A stretch of 64,000 nucleotides of DNA from Sediminibacterium goheungense (GTDB taxonomy: Bacteria; Bacteroidota; Bacteroidia; Chitinophagales; Chitinophagaceae): contig NZ_SNWP01000010.1 of the NCBI RefSeq assembly GCF_004361915.1, positions 1,452,050 through 1,516,049 of the forward strand. Direction: 5' to 3'. Both the position numbers and the translations under genes were made by a program. The notes beneath the pieces were generated by a model. It was not told where the DNA came from. It saw only the letters and a list, made by a program, of their open reading frames with translations, and did no database searches. Below are positions 50,412-59,244 of the stretch, in pieces; positions within the stretch are counted from its first letter, which is position 1; each line of letters starts with the position of its first letter.

Positions 50412-52805
50412 ATGCTTTACAGATTAGTAATCTTATGCTGGTTCACGTTTTGCTGTTGTACCATTCAACTATATGCCCAAAGCGGGCAGCTAACAGTAAT
50501 GCAGTTTAAACTAGAAAACGGACAACCGGCAGAAAATGCAAGCGTAATATTAAGTATGATTGAAAAAAAGGAGAACCGTAAGGCACTGCTTACCGATCAA
50601 CTTGGTATTATTCGTATACCTGCTGATGGAATACGCTATCGCCTGTATGCTACATTTATGGGGATGGAAAGTGTTGTTGACACACTGATAGCTGATGTTA
50701 AAAAAGATACATTGCAGTATACTTTCCGGCAAAGCATTACCGAACTGGCTGAAGTACTGGTAAGCAGTAGAAAGAAACTACTGGAAGTAAAAGATGACCG
50801 GTTTATTTACAATGTAGGTGCCGATAGTATGGCTCGTTCAAAATCTTTATCACAGGTACTCAGCAATCTTCCCTTTGTAACCGTTGATGGTGCTGGTGAG
50901 GTACAGGTGGCAGGCCAAACAAGTTATAGAGTATTGATGAATGGTAAAGAAACCGCCTTGTTTGTAAGCAGTATTGCGCAGGCACTGCGTAGCTTTCCGG
51001 CTGAGATCGTTTCCCGCATCGAACTCATTACATCTCCTGCTGCCAGATACGATGCAGAAGGTATTACTGCCATTATAAATATTGTAACCAAAAAGTTCGG
51101 AGGTTATAAAGGTTTTCAAACACTTTATACCAGCAACTTAACCCACTTCAGTACCGGGCTCACACTAACGGGACGTACGGGCAAGCTGGGTATAACATTA
51201 AATGCAACATCAGATGGTACATGGAAACCGTTGACAGAATATAGAACCATCGTAACGACACCATTATCTGCATCGGTATACAAAGAGCGAACCCTCAATG
51301 TGGCAGATGCAGCTAAGAGACTAACGAATGCCGCCACTATGGAAGTAAATTTTGAAATGGACAGCCTGCATTCGGTAATTGGATATATAAGTACCGACAG
51401 AACATCTACTGACAACGGGCTGCAGCAAGATGTTATCACACAATTAGACGGAGGAACGTATGATAAAGGGTACATTACTGCAAATGGAAAAGACAGATCG
51501 CCGGGGCTTACTGCAGGGCTTGACTATAAACAGATAGCCAAAAAGAATCCGAAAAAGGAATTCTTATTTCGTTTTAACTGGCGCGGTAACAGCAACCAGA
51601 TCAATACCACAAACGTTCAAAAATATCAGACATTCCATAAGTGGATGATTAATCAATCTGCAGCAAGGAATGATGAATATACTTTTCAATTGGATGCAAT
51701 ACCCCTGGCTTCTGATAAATATACGGTTGAAGCAGGTGTTAAAACCATTCTTCGCCGGGCTTCGGCTGACTATACAAGCCGCTTTACGTTTGATAAAGAC
51801 AGTAATTACATCAAAGACTCAGCCAACAGCAATCGTTTTAACTATGAACAGCAGGTATATGCTGCATATGGTACTATTAGTGCCAAATTTGGAAAGAATA
51901 GTTTTCGTATAGGGTTGCGATTAGAACGTACAAATATTAAAGGCATGTTCAGCAACTTATCTGCTGCCGTGCAGGAAGATTATCTTTCGCTGATTCCTAA
52001 TTTTTACTGGAGCAGGAAAACGGGTCAGAATAGTTCTGTTTCTTTGGCATACAACCTACAACTATTAAGGCCGTATATTACCAGTCTGAACCCTTTTGTG
52101 AATAATATAGACTCCTTTCATATCAGTTATGGCAATCCCGGATTGGGTCCTCAGCAAATTCATAAACTGGTAGCACAACTGCGGTATAATAAAGGCAACT
52201 TATTTTTTACAACAACTTTAATGGGTAGTTTTAGCAACAATCAAATACTCTCTTATCGTTTATTCAATGCTGCAACAGGTATTACGGCAGTTACTTTTGG
52301 AAACGCAGGAAAAGAGCAGTTGATTTCGCTGGGAGGTAGTATCAATTACCAGTTCTCTAAAAAATTCAAGGCAGGGCTATGGGGCGATATACGTTATGTT
52401 GATATACAGAACCGTTTACAAAAAGAGCAGCACAGTTATGGTTATTCAGGTATTGTAGGCAACTTTTTTTCCTGGGATGCAGGAAACCGTTTCAGCCTTA
52501 GCGGCAGCGGTGGTGTAGATGTGCGAAATGTATCCCTGTTAGGACGCAGGAGCCCTTATATTTTTTATCAGATAAATTCAGGTTATCATATCATTAAGAA
52601 CAAATTATTTGCAACCATTAACTGGAACAATGTGCACAGCGATTATTTCACTTTACGCACCCATTTTCAAGACAATGCTGTACGAAGTGAGACTACAGCG
52701 AAGCGGTTGTACAGGGTTATATTTGTAGGATTTCAATATACCTTTGGAAAACTCCGTGAAGATGTAGGTAGAAAAAAAGGTATAGTAAATGATGACATTT
52801 TATGA
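50412..52805 (+). CDS. Outer-membrane beta-barrel protein (TonB-receptor-like, type 3 barrel)
   Basis: A protein of about 797 aa with a signal peptide (MLYRLVILCWFTFCCCTIQLYAQ), a short carboxypeptidase-like N-terminal domain, a plug-like region (LSQVLSNLPFVTVDGAGEVQV, YRVLMNGKETALF, SPAARYDAEGITAIINIVTKK) and a barrel. This is the OMP_b-brl_3 type of Bacteroidota receptor-like proteins. The start at ATG 50412 is preferred over the TTG at 50394. It overlaps the sensor kinase gene by 17 nt, so the barrel and the LytS/LytTR pair form one operon. Confidence 0.85.
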   Translation: MLYRLVILCWFTFCCCTIQLYAQSGQLTVMQFKLENGQPAENASVILSMIEKKENRKALLTDQLGIIRIPADGIRYRLYATFMGMESVVDTLIADVKKDTLQYTFRQSITELAEVLVSSRKKLLEVKDDRFIYNVGADSMARSKSLSQVLSNLPFVTVDGAGEVQVAGQTSYRVLMNGKETALFVSSIAQALRSFPAEIVSRIELITSPAARYDAEGITAIINIVTKKFGGYKGFQTLYTSNLTHFSTGLTLTGRTGKLGITLNATSDGTWKPLTEYRTIVTTPLSASVYKERTLNVADAAKRLTNAATMEVNFEMDSLHSVIGYISTDRTSTDNGLQQDVITQLDGGTYDKGYITANGKDRSPGLTAGLDYKQIAKKNPKKEFLFRFNWRGNSNQINTTNVQKYQTFHKWMINQSAARNDEYTFQLDAIPLASDKYTVEAGVKTILRRASADYTSRFTFDKDSNYIKDSANSNRFNYEQQVYAAYGTISAKFGKNSFRIGLRLERTNIKGMFSNLSAAVQEDYLSLIPNFYWSRKTGQNSSVSLAYNLQLLRPYITSLNPFVNNIDSFHISYGNPGLGPQQIHKLVAQLRYNKGNLFFTTTLMGSFSNNQILSYRLFNAATGITAVTFGNAGKEQLISLGGSINYQFSKKFKAGLWGDIRYVDIQNRLQKEQHSYGYSGIVGNFFSWDAGNRFSLSGSGGVDVRNVSLLGRRSPYIFYQINSGYHIIKNKLFATINWNNVHSDYFTLRTHFQDNAVRSETTAKRLYRVIFVGFQYTFGKLREDVGRKKGIVNDDIL

Positions 52806-53880
52806 TCAGGAAATGCTAACAGCCAATAAAAAGAACATGAAACGCATCCGCTACTTTAGTGCCTGGAGTTTTGCGCTGATATTTACAATACTATATTCAT
52901 CTCTTATCTTCTCTCTTTTTGCCACCATTCATCCAGAGGGAACACCTTCTACCTGGGCCAGTTTCTTCTTTTATGTGGCGGCCGGATTGGCAACATTTTC
53001 TTCCATCTATTTTTGCTACCGCCTCATTCGCAAAAGAGAAAGTGCCATGTCAATTGGCTGGTTTTATGGATTGTTGTTTGTGATGAGTTTGCTTCTGTTT
53101 CCATTTGTTTACGGATTGTATTATGGTGTTATTGTAAACCGTATGATTTATAGCGGTGGTGCCACTATCAGCTTCATACTAAATGAATCAAGAATAATGG
53201 TGGGGGTTTTTCATGTACCTATATGTTTTTCGATTATTGTTGGGTTATACAATGAAAAGGTTTTTCGGCTTAATCAGGATATCATCGAAAAAGAAAACAT
53301 GCTTTCAGAAACCAGATTGGTACAATTGCAGCAGCAGGTAGATCCACATTTTTTATTCAATAATCTTAATATCCTGTCTGCATTAATCCAAAGTTCACCA
53401 GCTCAGGCTGAAATATTTTCGCAACGTCTATCCGAGCTTTATCGTTATCACCTTCGTTCTGGAAAGCAACCACTGGTAACACTGCTTGATGAATTACAAT
53501 ATATGCAGGATTATTTTTTTCTGCTCAGTTCACGTTTCGGCGATGCCTTTCGATTAGATCTACAAGAGGTGGAACCCTGTACAAAAGAGAAACTATATAT
53601 CGTAACCGGCACTTTGCAGCTATTGCTTGAAAATGTAGTAAAACACAATGCGGTTTCTTTGTATCAGCCACTCATTATAAGAGTTAAGATCAGTAATGAA
53701 ATGTTGGTGATGGAAAATGAAATTCGTTTCAGGGAGGCCATTTCTGAAGGCGTAGGGTTGAAGAATTTAGAACACCGGTATAAAATATTGTCTGGAAAAA
53801 CAATAATCTATGAAAGCATAGAGGGTAGTTTCCGGGTTCAGGTACCATTAATCAAACAATTAAAACTCGATGAGGCATGA
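52789..53880 (+). CDS. LytS-type sensor histidine kinase
   Basis: A 363-aa protein with four to five membrane segments (about 24-45, 57-80, 90-112, 135-153) and a His_kinase domain with QQQVDPHFLFNNLNIL (phosphoacceptor H187). The ATPase part is short, with LLLENVVKHN as the N-box and GVGLKNLEHRY as a G2-type motif. It would phosphorylate the LytTR regulator encoded next, with which it has an ATGA overlap. An alternative start is the Met at 52837. Confidence 0.9.
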   Translation: MMTFYDQEMLTANKKNMKRIRYFSAWSFALIFTILYSSLIFSLFATIHPEGTPSTWASFFFYVAAGLATFSSIYFCYRLIRKRESAMSIGWFYGLLFVMSLLLFPFVYGLYYGVIVNRMIYSGGATISFILNESRIMVGVFHVPICFSIIVGLYNEKVFRLNQDIIEKENMLSETRLVQLQQQVDPHFLFNNLNILSALIQSSPAQAEIFSQRLSELYRYHLRSGKQPLVTLLDELQYMQDYFFLLSSRFGDAFRLDLQEVEPCTKEKLYIVTGTLQLLLENVVKHNAVSLYQPLIIRVKISNEMLVMENEIRFREAISEGVGLKNLEHRYKILSGKTIIYESIEGSFRVQVPLIKQLKLDEA

Positions 53881-54638
53881 ATGTAGTAATTGTTGAAGAT
53901 GAATTACCAGCCGCCGAGCAAATGCGAAGGTTTGTAAAGGAATACGACGAATCAGTAACGATTAGCGGCATATACAGTACTTGTGCAGAGATCATTACAA
54001 ATCTGGACGGAAACGATGGTATTGATGTTGTATTCTGCGATATTGAACTTCGTGATGGCAATGCACTCACTGCTCTGCAACAGACAGACCTTAAGACGGT
54101 GATTGTATTTACAACGGCCTATGATGAGTTTTGGAAGGAATCATTACAACATAATGGGATTGATTATTTACTAAAGCCCATCACAGCCCAAAAAGTACAT
54201 CATGCGTTGGATAAAGTTATGACCCTGAAACGCATTTTTACCAAAGATAATGTACTACTCAAGCAACTGGCAGGATGGCTCCAGCAAAAACCAGATACTA
54301 ATTACAGGAAACGTTTTGCTGTGAAAGTAGCCGGAGAGCTTTTTGTTATTGATGTAGCAGATGTTATTTTTTTTCGCATAACCAACGGCGTCATTTTTGC
54401 AGTGGCGGGCGACAGGAAAAAATATCCATTGATGGAAGAAACCCTTTCGGCATTGGAAGAACAATTAGATCCACAGCTATTTTTGAGGGTAAACCGATCA
54501 GATATTGTGAACATTCATTTCATCCGCTCAATCCGTATCAATGAAAGAAATGATTATACCATACTATTGAAAAATATGGAGGATAAACTAATCGTAAGCC
54601 AGTCTAGGATTGCCCAACTCAAAGAGTGGTTTAGTTAA
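53877..54638 (+). CDS. LytTR family response regulator
   Basis: A 253-aa protein with an N-terminal receiver (acidic VEDE, phosphoacceptor D55 in FCDIELRDGNAL, Thr in FTTAYDEF, Lys in YLLKPI) and a C-terminal LytTR DNA-binding domain (about 150-250; RFAVKVAGELFVIDVADVIFF, FLRVNRSDIVNIHFI). It is the partner of the preceding kinase. The 21-bp repeats before the beta-barrel gene are a likely binding site, giving autoregulation of the three-gene operon. Confidence 0.92.
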   Translation: MNVVIVEDELPAAEQMRRFVKEYDESVTISGIYSTCAEIITNLDGNDGIDVVFCDIELRDGNALTALQQTDLKTVIVFTTAYDEFWKESLQHNGIDYLLKPITAQKVHHALDKVMTLKRIFTKDNVLLKQLAGWLQQKPDTNYRKRFAVKVAGELFVIDVADVIFFRITNGVIFAVAGDRKKYPLMEETLSALEEQLDPQLFLRVNRSDIVNIHFIRSIRINERNDYTILLKNMEDKLIVSQSRIAQLKEWFS

Positions 54639-54854
54639 TATTAAAATGGTTTCGTTATACTTATCCTAACATTTACAACATAATTGCACTGTCATTAGTT
54701 CCTCGTAACAGAGTTCTATATATTTGATACCATGCTTAAGTAAATGTTCAACTTTGTTCTACTCAGAATCAATGGCTTACATACGCTGACTGGTAAGCGA
54801 AATTGTCCGGTCGTTTTAGTTTTAATAAATTCTTCGTCAGCATTTCAGCCTTAC

Positions 54855-55469
54855 TTAATGTATAAACTTTATTCCTCCACAAGGAACCATCACTGTATCT
54901 GCACCGGCTGTAATTTTGTAGAATAGTTTTTTATCTTTCAATATGAGCCCTGCCCTAACGGGCCATTTAGTTTTATGAATAAAGACGGGCGTATAAAACC
55001 AATACGCTGTTTTCGATACAATCTTATTGCCAAGACTTTTTAATCGATTTGATTCACTCTTTAAAAGAGAGGGTACATCGGTGAGTCCGTAGTCGAATAG
55101 CTCCAATTTTTCTAATGTCATATTCGCTTTCGTAAATGCCACCATAAAGTGAGATTCTTTAGATGGAAAGAAGTTTATTTCAGGAAACTTAATATCCAGT
55201 TCTACAGTTGAGGGAGTTTCATTGCTTATGCTGGTCCAAAAAATAAAATACTGGTATTCTTTCCCTTTATGTTGCACAATACCTCCTCCTCTGGGCAAAC
55301 TATTGGTAATGATGATTGCGTTTTTAGCAGAGGAGCTATACGTAACTTTAGTATCCACCCAATTCCGTTGCTGAACCGACTGTGCATCCGAATGCAAAGA
55401 CATCAGTGTTAACAGACATACGGCAAAAAGGCTATACTTCGGGTAAAAAATCTGATCTGGCTTTTTCAC
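54855..55469 (-). CDS. Secreted protein of unknown function
   Basis: A 204-aa protein with a signal peptide (LFAVCLLTLMSLHSDAQ). Its mature part shows beta-type segments such as NAIIITNSLPRGGGIVQHKG and YQYFIFWTSISNETPSTVEL. No known family was recognised. It stands alone on the - strand; a strong terminator-like hairpin lies just upstream of its start and belongs to the preceding DUF4260 gene. Confidence 0.65.
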   Translation of the reverse strand: MKKPDQIFYPKYSLFAVCLLTLMSLHSDAQSVQQRNWVDTKVTYSSSAKNAIIITNSLPRGGGIVQHKGKEYQYFIFWTSISNETPSTVELDIKFPEINFFPSKESHFMVAFTKANMTLEKLELFDYGLTDVPSLLKSESNRLKSLGNKIVSKTAYWFYTPVFIHKTKWPVRAGLILKDKKLFYKITAGADTVMVPCGGIKFIH

Positions 55470-55471
55470 AA

Positions 55472-55510
55472 ACGAAAAGGGTTATACGCAACAAGTATAA
55501 CCCTTTTCGT
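55472..55510 (-). terminator. Strong bidirectional hairpin terminator
   Basis: A perfect 16-bp stem ACGAAAAGGGTTATAC/GTATAACCCTTTTCGT with a 7-nt loop lies 50 nt after the DUF4260 stop. The TTTTCGTTT run serves the - strand transcript. Confidence 0.8.
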
Positions 55511-55559
55511 TTGATATCGTCTGTAAAGCAACACGCTCTTAAAAAAAGAAAGGGAATAT

Positions 55560-55934
55560 TTATTCCTTATTCAGGTGTTTGCTTTTACCAATCCATCCCA
55601 GGTGGGTATGATCAAAACTATCAAAGTATTTAAGTCCATAGCCGGCCATTCTATCAAATGCGGAATGCGCAAGGAATACCAACCCTACTTTCATCAGTTC
55701 CGCTGACTGTATATAATAACCCATGATGAGCAAAGCAGCACAAACGCCCTGGTGGTGAAAAATATTATAGGCAATAGCACCCAGTTTTTTGGTAACGAGG
55801 TACAACACAAAAGAAAGATCAGGCACAAAAAACAAAGCCAGGTAAAAGCCCCAGCTACCCGGGTACAAATGAAAATACAGACCGGTAAATAATAAGAACA
55901 ATCCGGCTGATTCGAGTTTGATTACCTGTTTCAT
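55560..55934 (-). CDS. DUF4260 membrane protein
   Basis: A protein of about 124 aa starting MKQVIKLESAG. It has three to four short hydrophobic segments and the family pattern FVPDLSFVLYLVTKKLGAIAYN, FLAHSAFDRMAGYGLKYFDSFDHTHLGWIG. DUF4260 proteins are small membrane proteins of unknown function. The longer ORF extending to 56009 has no support, so the start at 55934 is chosen. Confidence 0.88.
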   Translation of the reverse strand: MKQVIKLESAGLFLLFTGLYFHLYPGSWGFYLALFFVPDLSFVLYLVTKKLGAIAYNIFHHQGVCAALLIMGYYIQSAELMKVGLVFLAHSAFDRMAGYGLKYFDSFDHTHLGWIGKSKHLNKE

Positions 55935-56162
55935 ACATGTATTTTGATCATTGAAATGATACCCAAACCTAAAACATTGGTGGTTAATTTCCGAGTGCCC
56001 CGGGATCAATTATTGCAACCTTTGCTGTTTGCCTGACCACACCAGGCTTTCCCCAACCATAGAAAATTTTGGTGCCCTGCAAAGGAAAGATAGCTCCAAA
56101 TACGTTGAAAAATTATGTAGCTATGCATCATTCTGCTAAATTGTATGCATTAAACACTGAAC

Positions 56163-56999
56163 ATGAAAAAAGAAGTGCTTGTACTCACTGGCGCAGGACA
56201 AATAGGCATGGCCATTGCCAGACGAGTGGGACATGGGAAAAAGATTTTTGTAGCTGATTGGAAAATAGAGAATGCCCATAGAACCGCCAGCATGATGGCT
56301 GAAGCTGGATTTGACACTGTACCATTTGAGGTTGATATTTCCTCCAAACAATCCATACTTACTTTAATTGAATCTTCACTGAAAGAAGGCGAAATCGCTT
56401 TTTTCATTAATGCGGCCGGGGTTTCTCCCAGCCAGGCTTCTATTGAACAGATTATAGCAATCGATTTATACGGAACAGCCTTATTACTGGAAGCATTTGG
56501 TAAAGTAATCAAACAGGGCGGCGCCGGTGTAACCATTTCCAGTCAATCCGGACATAGAATGCCTGCTTTAACAGCTGAAGAAGATAGGTTATTGGCTACC
56601 CTGGCACCCGATGCTTTATTGAATTTGGATATGGTGAAACCAGAAAATATAAGAGATACACTACATGCTTATCAGATTGCCAAACGATGCAATGTAAAAA
56701 GAGTAATGGCAGAAGCTATTAAATGGGGCGAAAGGGGCGCAAGAATCAATTCCATATCGCCCGGCATTATTATGACGCCGCTTGCACTGGATGAAATGAA
56801 CGGACCCCGTGGCGATTTTTATAAAAATATGTTTGCCAAATCGCCTGCCCGCAGACCCGGTACGGCAGATGAAGTGGCCACTGTTGCAGCATTATTACTT
56901 TCCGATAAAGGTTCTTTTATAACAGGAACAGATATTTTGATAGATGGTGGGGCAACTGCATCCTACTTTTATGGACCTCTTCAGCCTGCGCTTCACTAA
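56163..56999 (+). CDS. SDR family oxidoreductase
   Basis: A 278-aa short-chain dehydrogenase. The nucleotide loop is LTGAGQIGMAIA (9-15 core), the catalytic serine region is TISSQSGHRMPA and the active-site YxxxK is YQIAK (about 186-190), followed by INSISPGIIMTPLA and a C-terminal TGTDILIDGGA. NAD(H) or NADP(H)-dependent oxidation of an alcohol is expected; the substrate is unknown. A spacer of about 70 residues between Ser and Tyr is longer than usual and carries an inserted acidic segment. Confidence 0.88.
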   Translation: MKKEVLVLTGAGQIGMAIARRVGHGKKIFVADWKIENAHRTASMMAEAGFDTVPFEVDISSKQSILTLIESSLKEGEIAFFINAAGVSPSQASIEQIIAIDLYGTALLLEAFGKVIKQGGAGVTISSQSGHRMPALTAEEDRLLATLAPDALLNLDMVKPENIRDTLHAYQIAKRCNVKRVMAEAIKWGERGARINSISPGIIMTPLALDEMNGPRGDFYKNMFAKSPARRPGTADEVATVAALLLSDKGSFITGTDILIDGGATASYFYGPLQPALH

Positions 57000-57040
57000 A
57001 GAAAAAGCCCAACAGAAATATTGAACCTGCAGCCAACAAC

Positions 57041-57093
57041 TGAACTTGCATCCAGACGATGCTGCCTGCATCCCGGCCTTTCGTCGGGGCCAG
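57041..57093. repeat. Dispersed repeat with GCATCC...CGTCGGGGCCAG, copy 1
   Basis: CTTGCATCCAGACGATGCTG followed by CCTGCATCCCGGCC and CGTCGGGGCCAG matches the copy at 58338-58392 at most positions. It contains two small inverted repeats (GCAGAC-type and CCCGAC/GTCGGGG-type in the other copy). Confidence 0.75.
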
Positions 57094-57281
57094 CGAACCC
57101 TCCGCATTTTCCGCACTCTTGAAAAACAAAACCTTTTTTATCGAAAGGTTCAACTTTAGTAACCGGATTCATTTCTTGAGTGTGTAGGTTTATTCCGATT
57201 TCTATAATTCCTAAAAAAGAAACAGATTATTCATAACTCAACTTTGAGTTAGCCTTATATAATCATTCTTTCCCAGAAATG

Positions 57282-57314
57282 AAAAGGGATCATACTATAC
57301 GAGTATAACCCTTT
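57282..57314. terminator. Imperfect bidirectional hairpin after the SDR gene
   Basis: AAAGGGATCATACT pairs with AGTATAACCCTTT across a 5-nt loop. The GTATAACCCTTT arm is shared with the terminator at 55495-55507. It lies between two convergent genes and could end transcripts from both sides. Confidence 0.5.
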
Positions 57315-57398
57315 GAACTTTATATCTGCTATGCTAATAGTCGAAAGATGCATCTAAAATTCGATGATTGAATATTTGCCTGTAAGGGATATGAAGTC

Positions 57399-58166
57399 TT
57401 AACTTTCCCTTGACTCATATTTTTGTTCCTGTGTCTGATTTATTTTAGTCATTTTAATGGTAACAAAAACTGAAATAACAATTGTCAGCATTCTTGGAAG
57501 GTTTAATAAAAGTCCACCCATTGCTGTTTTATCAGTACTAAATAAGTCCCAGTACAAGTTCATCAATGTATGCAATCCAATAGGTAACCATATATTGAAT
57601 CTCCATTTACTAAAAAGCCAGGCAAACCAAACTGCACCTCCAAAAGTTACTGCAAAAACAACAAAGCTTTCAATAAAATTATGCGCTTGATATAGATGAG
57701 AGATTCCAAAAATTAGTCCATTGATTGCTACGGCTTTTATGAAACTTACTTTAACATGTCTAAAAAGTTGTCCAAATAAGAATGCTCTGTAAAAGATTTC
57801 TTCTCGAAAGCCGTCTTTGAAAGCGAAGGAAATATTCTTTATTAGTGGAAATTCATTGTTGTAATGTCCAAATAAAGAGTATCCAATTAGCATTGGCAGT
57901 GTAAAAATAAATGCCATTGAGACCCCCTTCAAAAAGCCATTATTCAATCCTAATTCGGAAAGCAGGGTTTGTGGTGTATGAAAAATAAAAAGTATAATTA
58001 ATACTGGAACTAAATAATAAAGAATTTGTCCTGTTATACTCAAATAAAAATGTGGTGCTGCCTTGTCATTCCATAAAATTTGATTCACACTTTCGCTAAA
58101 TAATTTAACGACCAAAACTGTTGCTATGACGATTATTCCCAAAACTTGTCTGTATTTCTCAATCAT
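57399..58166 (-). CDS. CPBP family intramembrane glutamic endopeptidase
   Basis: A 255-aa protein with about seven membrane segments. The family motif 1 is FREEIFYRAFLFGQL (E122, E123, R127), motif 2 is FGISHLYQAHN, and motif 3 is near WLPIGLHTLMNLYWD. CPBP (Abi/Rce1-like) proteases cleave within the membrane, and bacterial members are linked with prenyl-type processing or bacteriocin immunity. No bacteriocin gene is adjacent. Function beyond the protease class is not readable. Confidence 0.9.
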   Translation of the reverse strand: MIEKYRQVLGIIVIATVLVVKLFSESVNQILWNDKAAPHFYLSITGQILYYLVPVLIILFIFHTPQTLLSELGLNNGFLKGVSMAFIFTLPMLIGYSLFGHYNNEFPLIKNISFAFKDGFREEIFYRAFLFGQLFRHVKVSFIKAVAINGLIFGISHLYQAHNFIESFVVFAVTFGGAVWFAWLFSKWRFNIWLPIGLHTLMNLYWDLFSTDKTAMGGLLLNLPRMLTIVISVFVTIKMTKINQTQEQKYESRES

Positions 58167-58328
58167 TTTATGGACCGGTTGATGTAATTAAGGAATATAA
58201 ATTTAATACGTTAACCGTTGATGAAACGAAATTGAAAAATGAATAGCGTAATTTAATAAGATGCTGTTTCCCTAATTGACTGCTATATAAAGAAAAAGCT
58301 ATCCTTTCTGGTGGCTTGTACAGTGTGG

Positions 58329-58392
58329 CTCCCAAAGCTGAATTTGCATGCAGACGATGCTGTCTGCATCCCGACCGTAGCGTCGGGGCCAG
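58329..58392. repeat. Dispersed repeat copy 2, joined to a tRNA 3'-end remnant
   Basis: GGCTCCCAAAGCTG at 58328-58341 equals the 3' end of the tRNA-like copies at about 59627, 59755 and 59961 (- strand). It is followed by AATTTGCATGCAGACGATGC, TGTCTGCATCCCGACC and GTCGGGGCCAG, the second copy of the repeat at 57041. The stems GCAGAC/GTCTGC and CCCGAC/GTCGGG are perfect. Confidence 0.65.
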
Positions 58393-58450
58393 GTCATTGA
58401 GACGCTAAAGCTTATGGATAAACATGGCGCCTTGTTAAGGTGCTTAAAAT

Positions 58451-58482
58451 GTTTTCTAATAGAAAACTTTTTACTATCTTTG
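58451..58482 (+). promoter_or_regulatory. higBA promoter with operator palindrome
   Basis: A perfect dyad GTTTTCT-AAT-AGAAAAC (58451-58467) lies just upstream of the consensus -7 box TATCTTTG (58475-58482). The GTG start of higB follows 5 nt later, so the mRNA may be leaderless or nearly so. Autorepression by HigA binding the dyad is the usual arrangement. Confidence 0.7.
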
Positions 58483-58486
58483 TATC

Positions 58487-58798
58487 GTGTTTAATATCAT
58501 CACCAGAAAAACCTTATTGGATTATTGCAGGAAATATCCGGCTGCCGCAACAGCTTTGCAGGAGTGGTATCATGAACTGGTGAATGCCGACTTTAAAAAT
58601 TTTAACGAGTTAAAAAAAGTGTACGGAAATGCAAGCCTTGTTGCAGACGACAGGGTTGTCTTTAATATCATGGGGAATAAATACAGGTTGGTTGTAAGAA
58701 TGGTATTTGATTTTAAGGCAATCCAGGTAAAATGGTTTGGAACGCATGCGGAATATGATAAGATAGATGTAAAAAAAATTCAGTTTAAAAAGAAATAA
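58487..58798 (+). CDS. higB: HigB family toxin (mRNA interferase)
   Basis: A 103-aa RelE-fold toxin of the HigB family: LLDYCRKYPAAATALQEWYHEL, FNELKKVYGNASLV, VFNIMGNKYRLVVRM and VKWFGTHAEYDKID. These toxins cut mRNA on the ribosome. The start is GTG at 58487, immediately after the -7 promoter box. The toxin precedes the antitoxin by 2 nt, the higBA order. Confidence 0.92.
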   Translation: MFNIITRKTLLDYCRKYPAAATALQEWYHELVNADFKNFNELKKVYGNASLVADDRVVFNIMGNKYRLVVRMVFDFKAIQVKWFGTHAEYDKIDVKKIQFKKK

Positions 58799-58800
58799 AC

Positions 58801-59157
58801 ATGGAACTTAAAATCATAAAAACAAAAAAGCAATACCAGGAATACCTTGATTGGGTAGACGAGCAATTTGATCATCGTATTAAACCTGGCAGTCCGGAAG
58901 GGGAGAAAGTTCAGGTAGCGCTTTTGCTGATCAAACAGTATGAGGATGTTCATTATCCTGTTCCCGTGCCCGATCCTATAGAAGTCATTAAGTTGAAAAT
59001 GCAGGATCTGGGTTTGAAGAACAAAGATTTAGTCGGGAAAGTCGGCAGCAAAGGATATGTATCGGCATTGCTGAACAAACGTAAACCGCTCACACTGGAG
59101 CTGGCAAAGTTGTTTCACAGGGAGTTTAGTATTCCTGCGGAAGTATTGTTGGCATAA
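58801..59157 (+). CDS. higA: HigA family antitoxin
   Basis: A 118-aa protein with an N-terminal acidic helix region that would neutralise HigB and a C-terminal helix-turn-helix (LKMQDLGLKNKDLVGKVGSKGYVSALLNKRKPLTLELAKLF). It should repress the operon through the palindrome upstream of higB. The 3' end overlaps the reversed region of a degraded HEPN-type gene on the other strand. Confidence 0.92.
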   Translation: MELKIIKTKKQYQEYLDWVDEQFDHRIKPGSPEGEKVQVALLLIKQYEDVHYPVPVPDPIEVIKLKMQDLGLKNKDLVGKVGSKGYVSALLNKRKPLTLELAKLFHREFSIPAEVLLA

Positions 59158-59189
59158 CATGATTAGGGGTTCAGGAATCGGTAAGGGAT

Positions 59190-59244
59190 AAAAATGGGTT
59201 TGAATCATTACATGACGAACCAATTCAAGATTAGAGGCTGACAT
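59190..59244 (-). pseudogene. Possible remnant of a HEPN (HepT-like) gene
   Basis: An ATG at 59244, overlapping the restored end of the nucleotidyltransferase by 14 nt, begins MSASNLELVRHVM. This is similar to the first residues of HepT/DUF86 proteins. After about 14 codons the similarity is lost as the sequence runs into the higA region. It is a weak call based on position and few residues. Confidence 0.3.
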
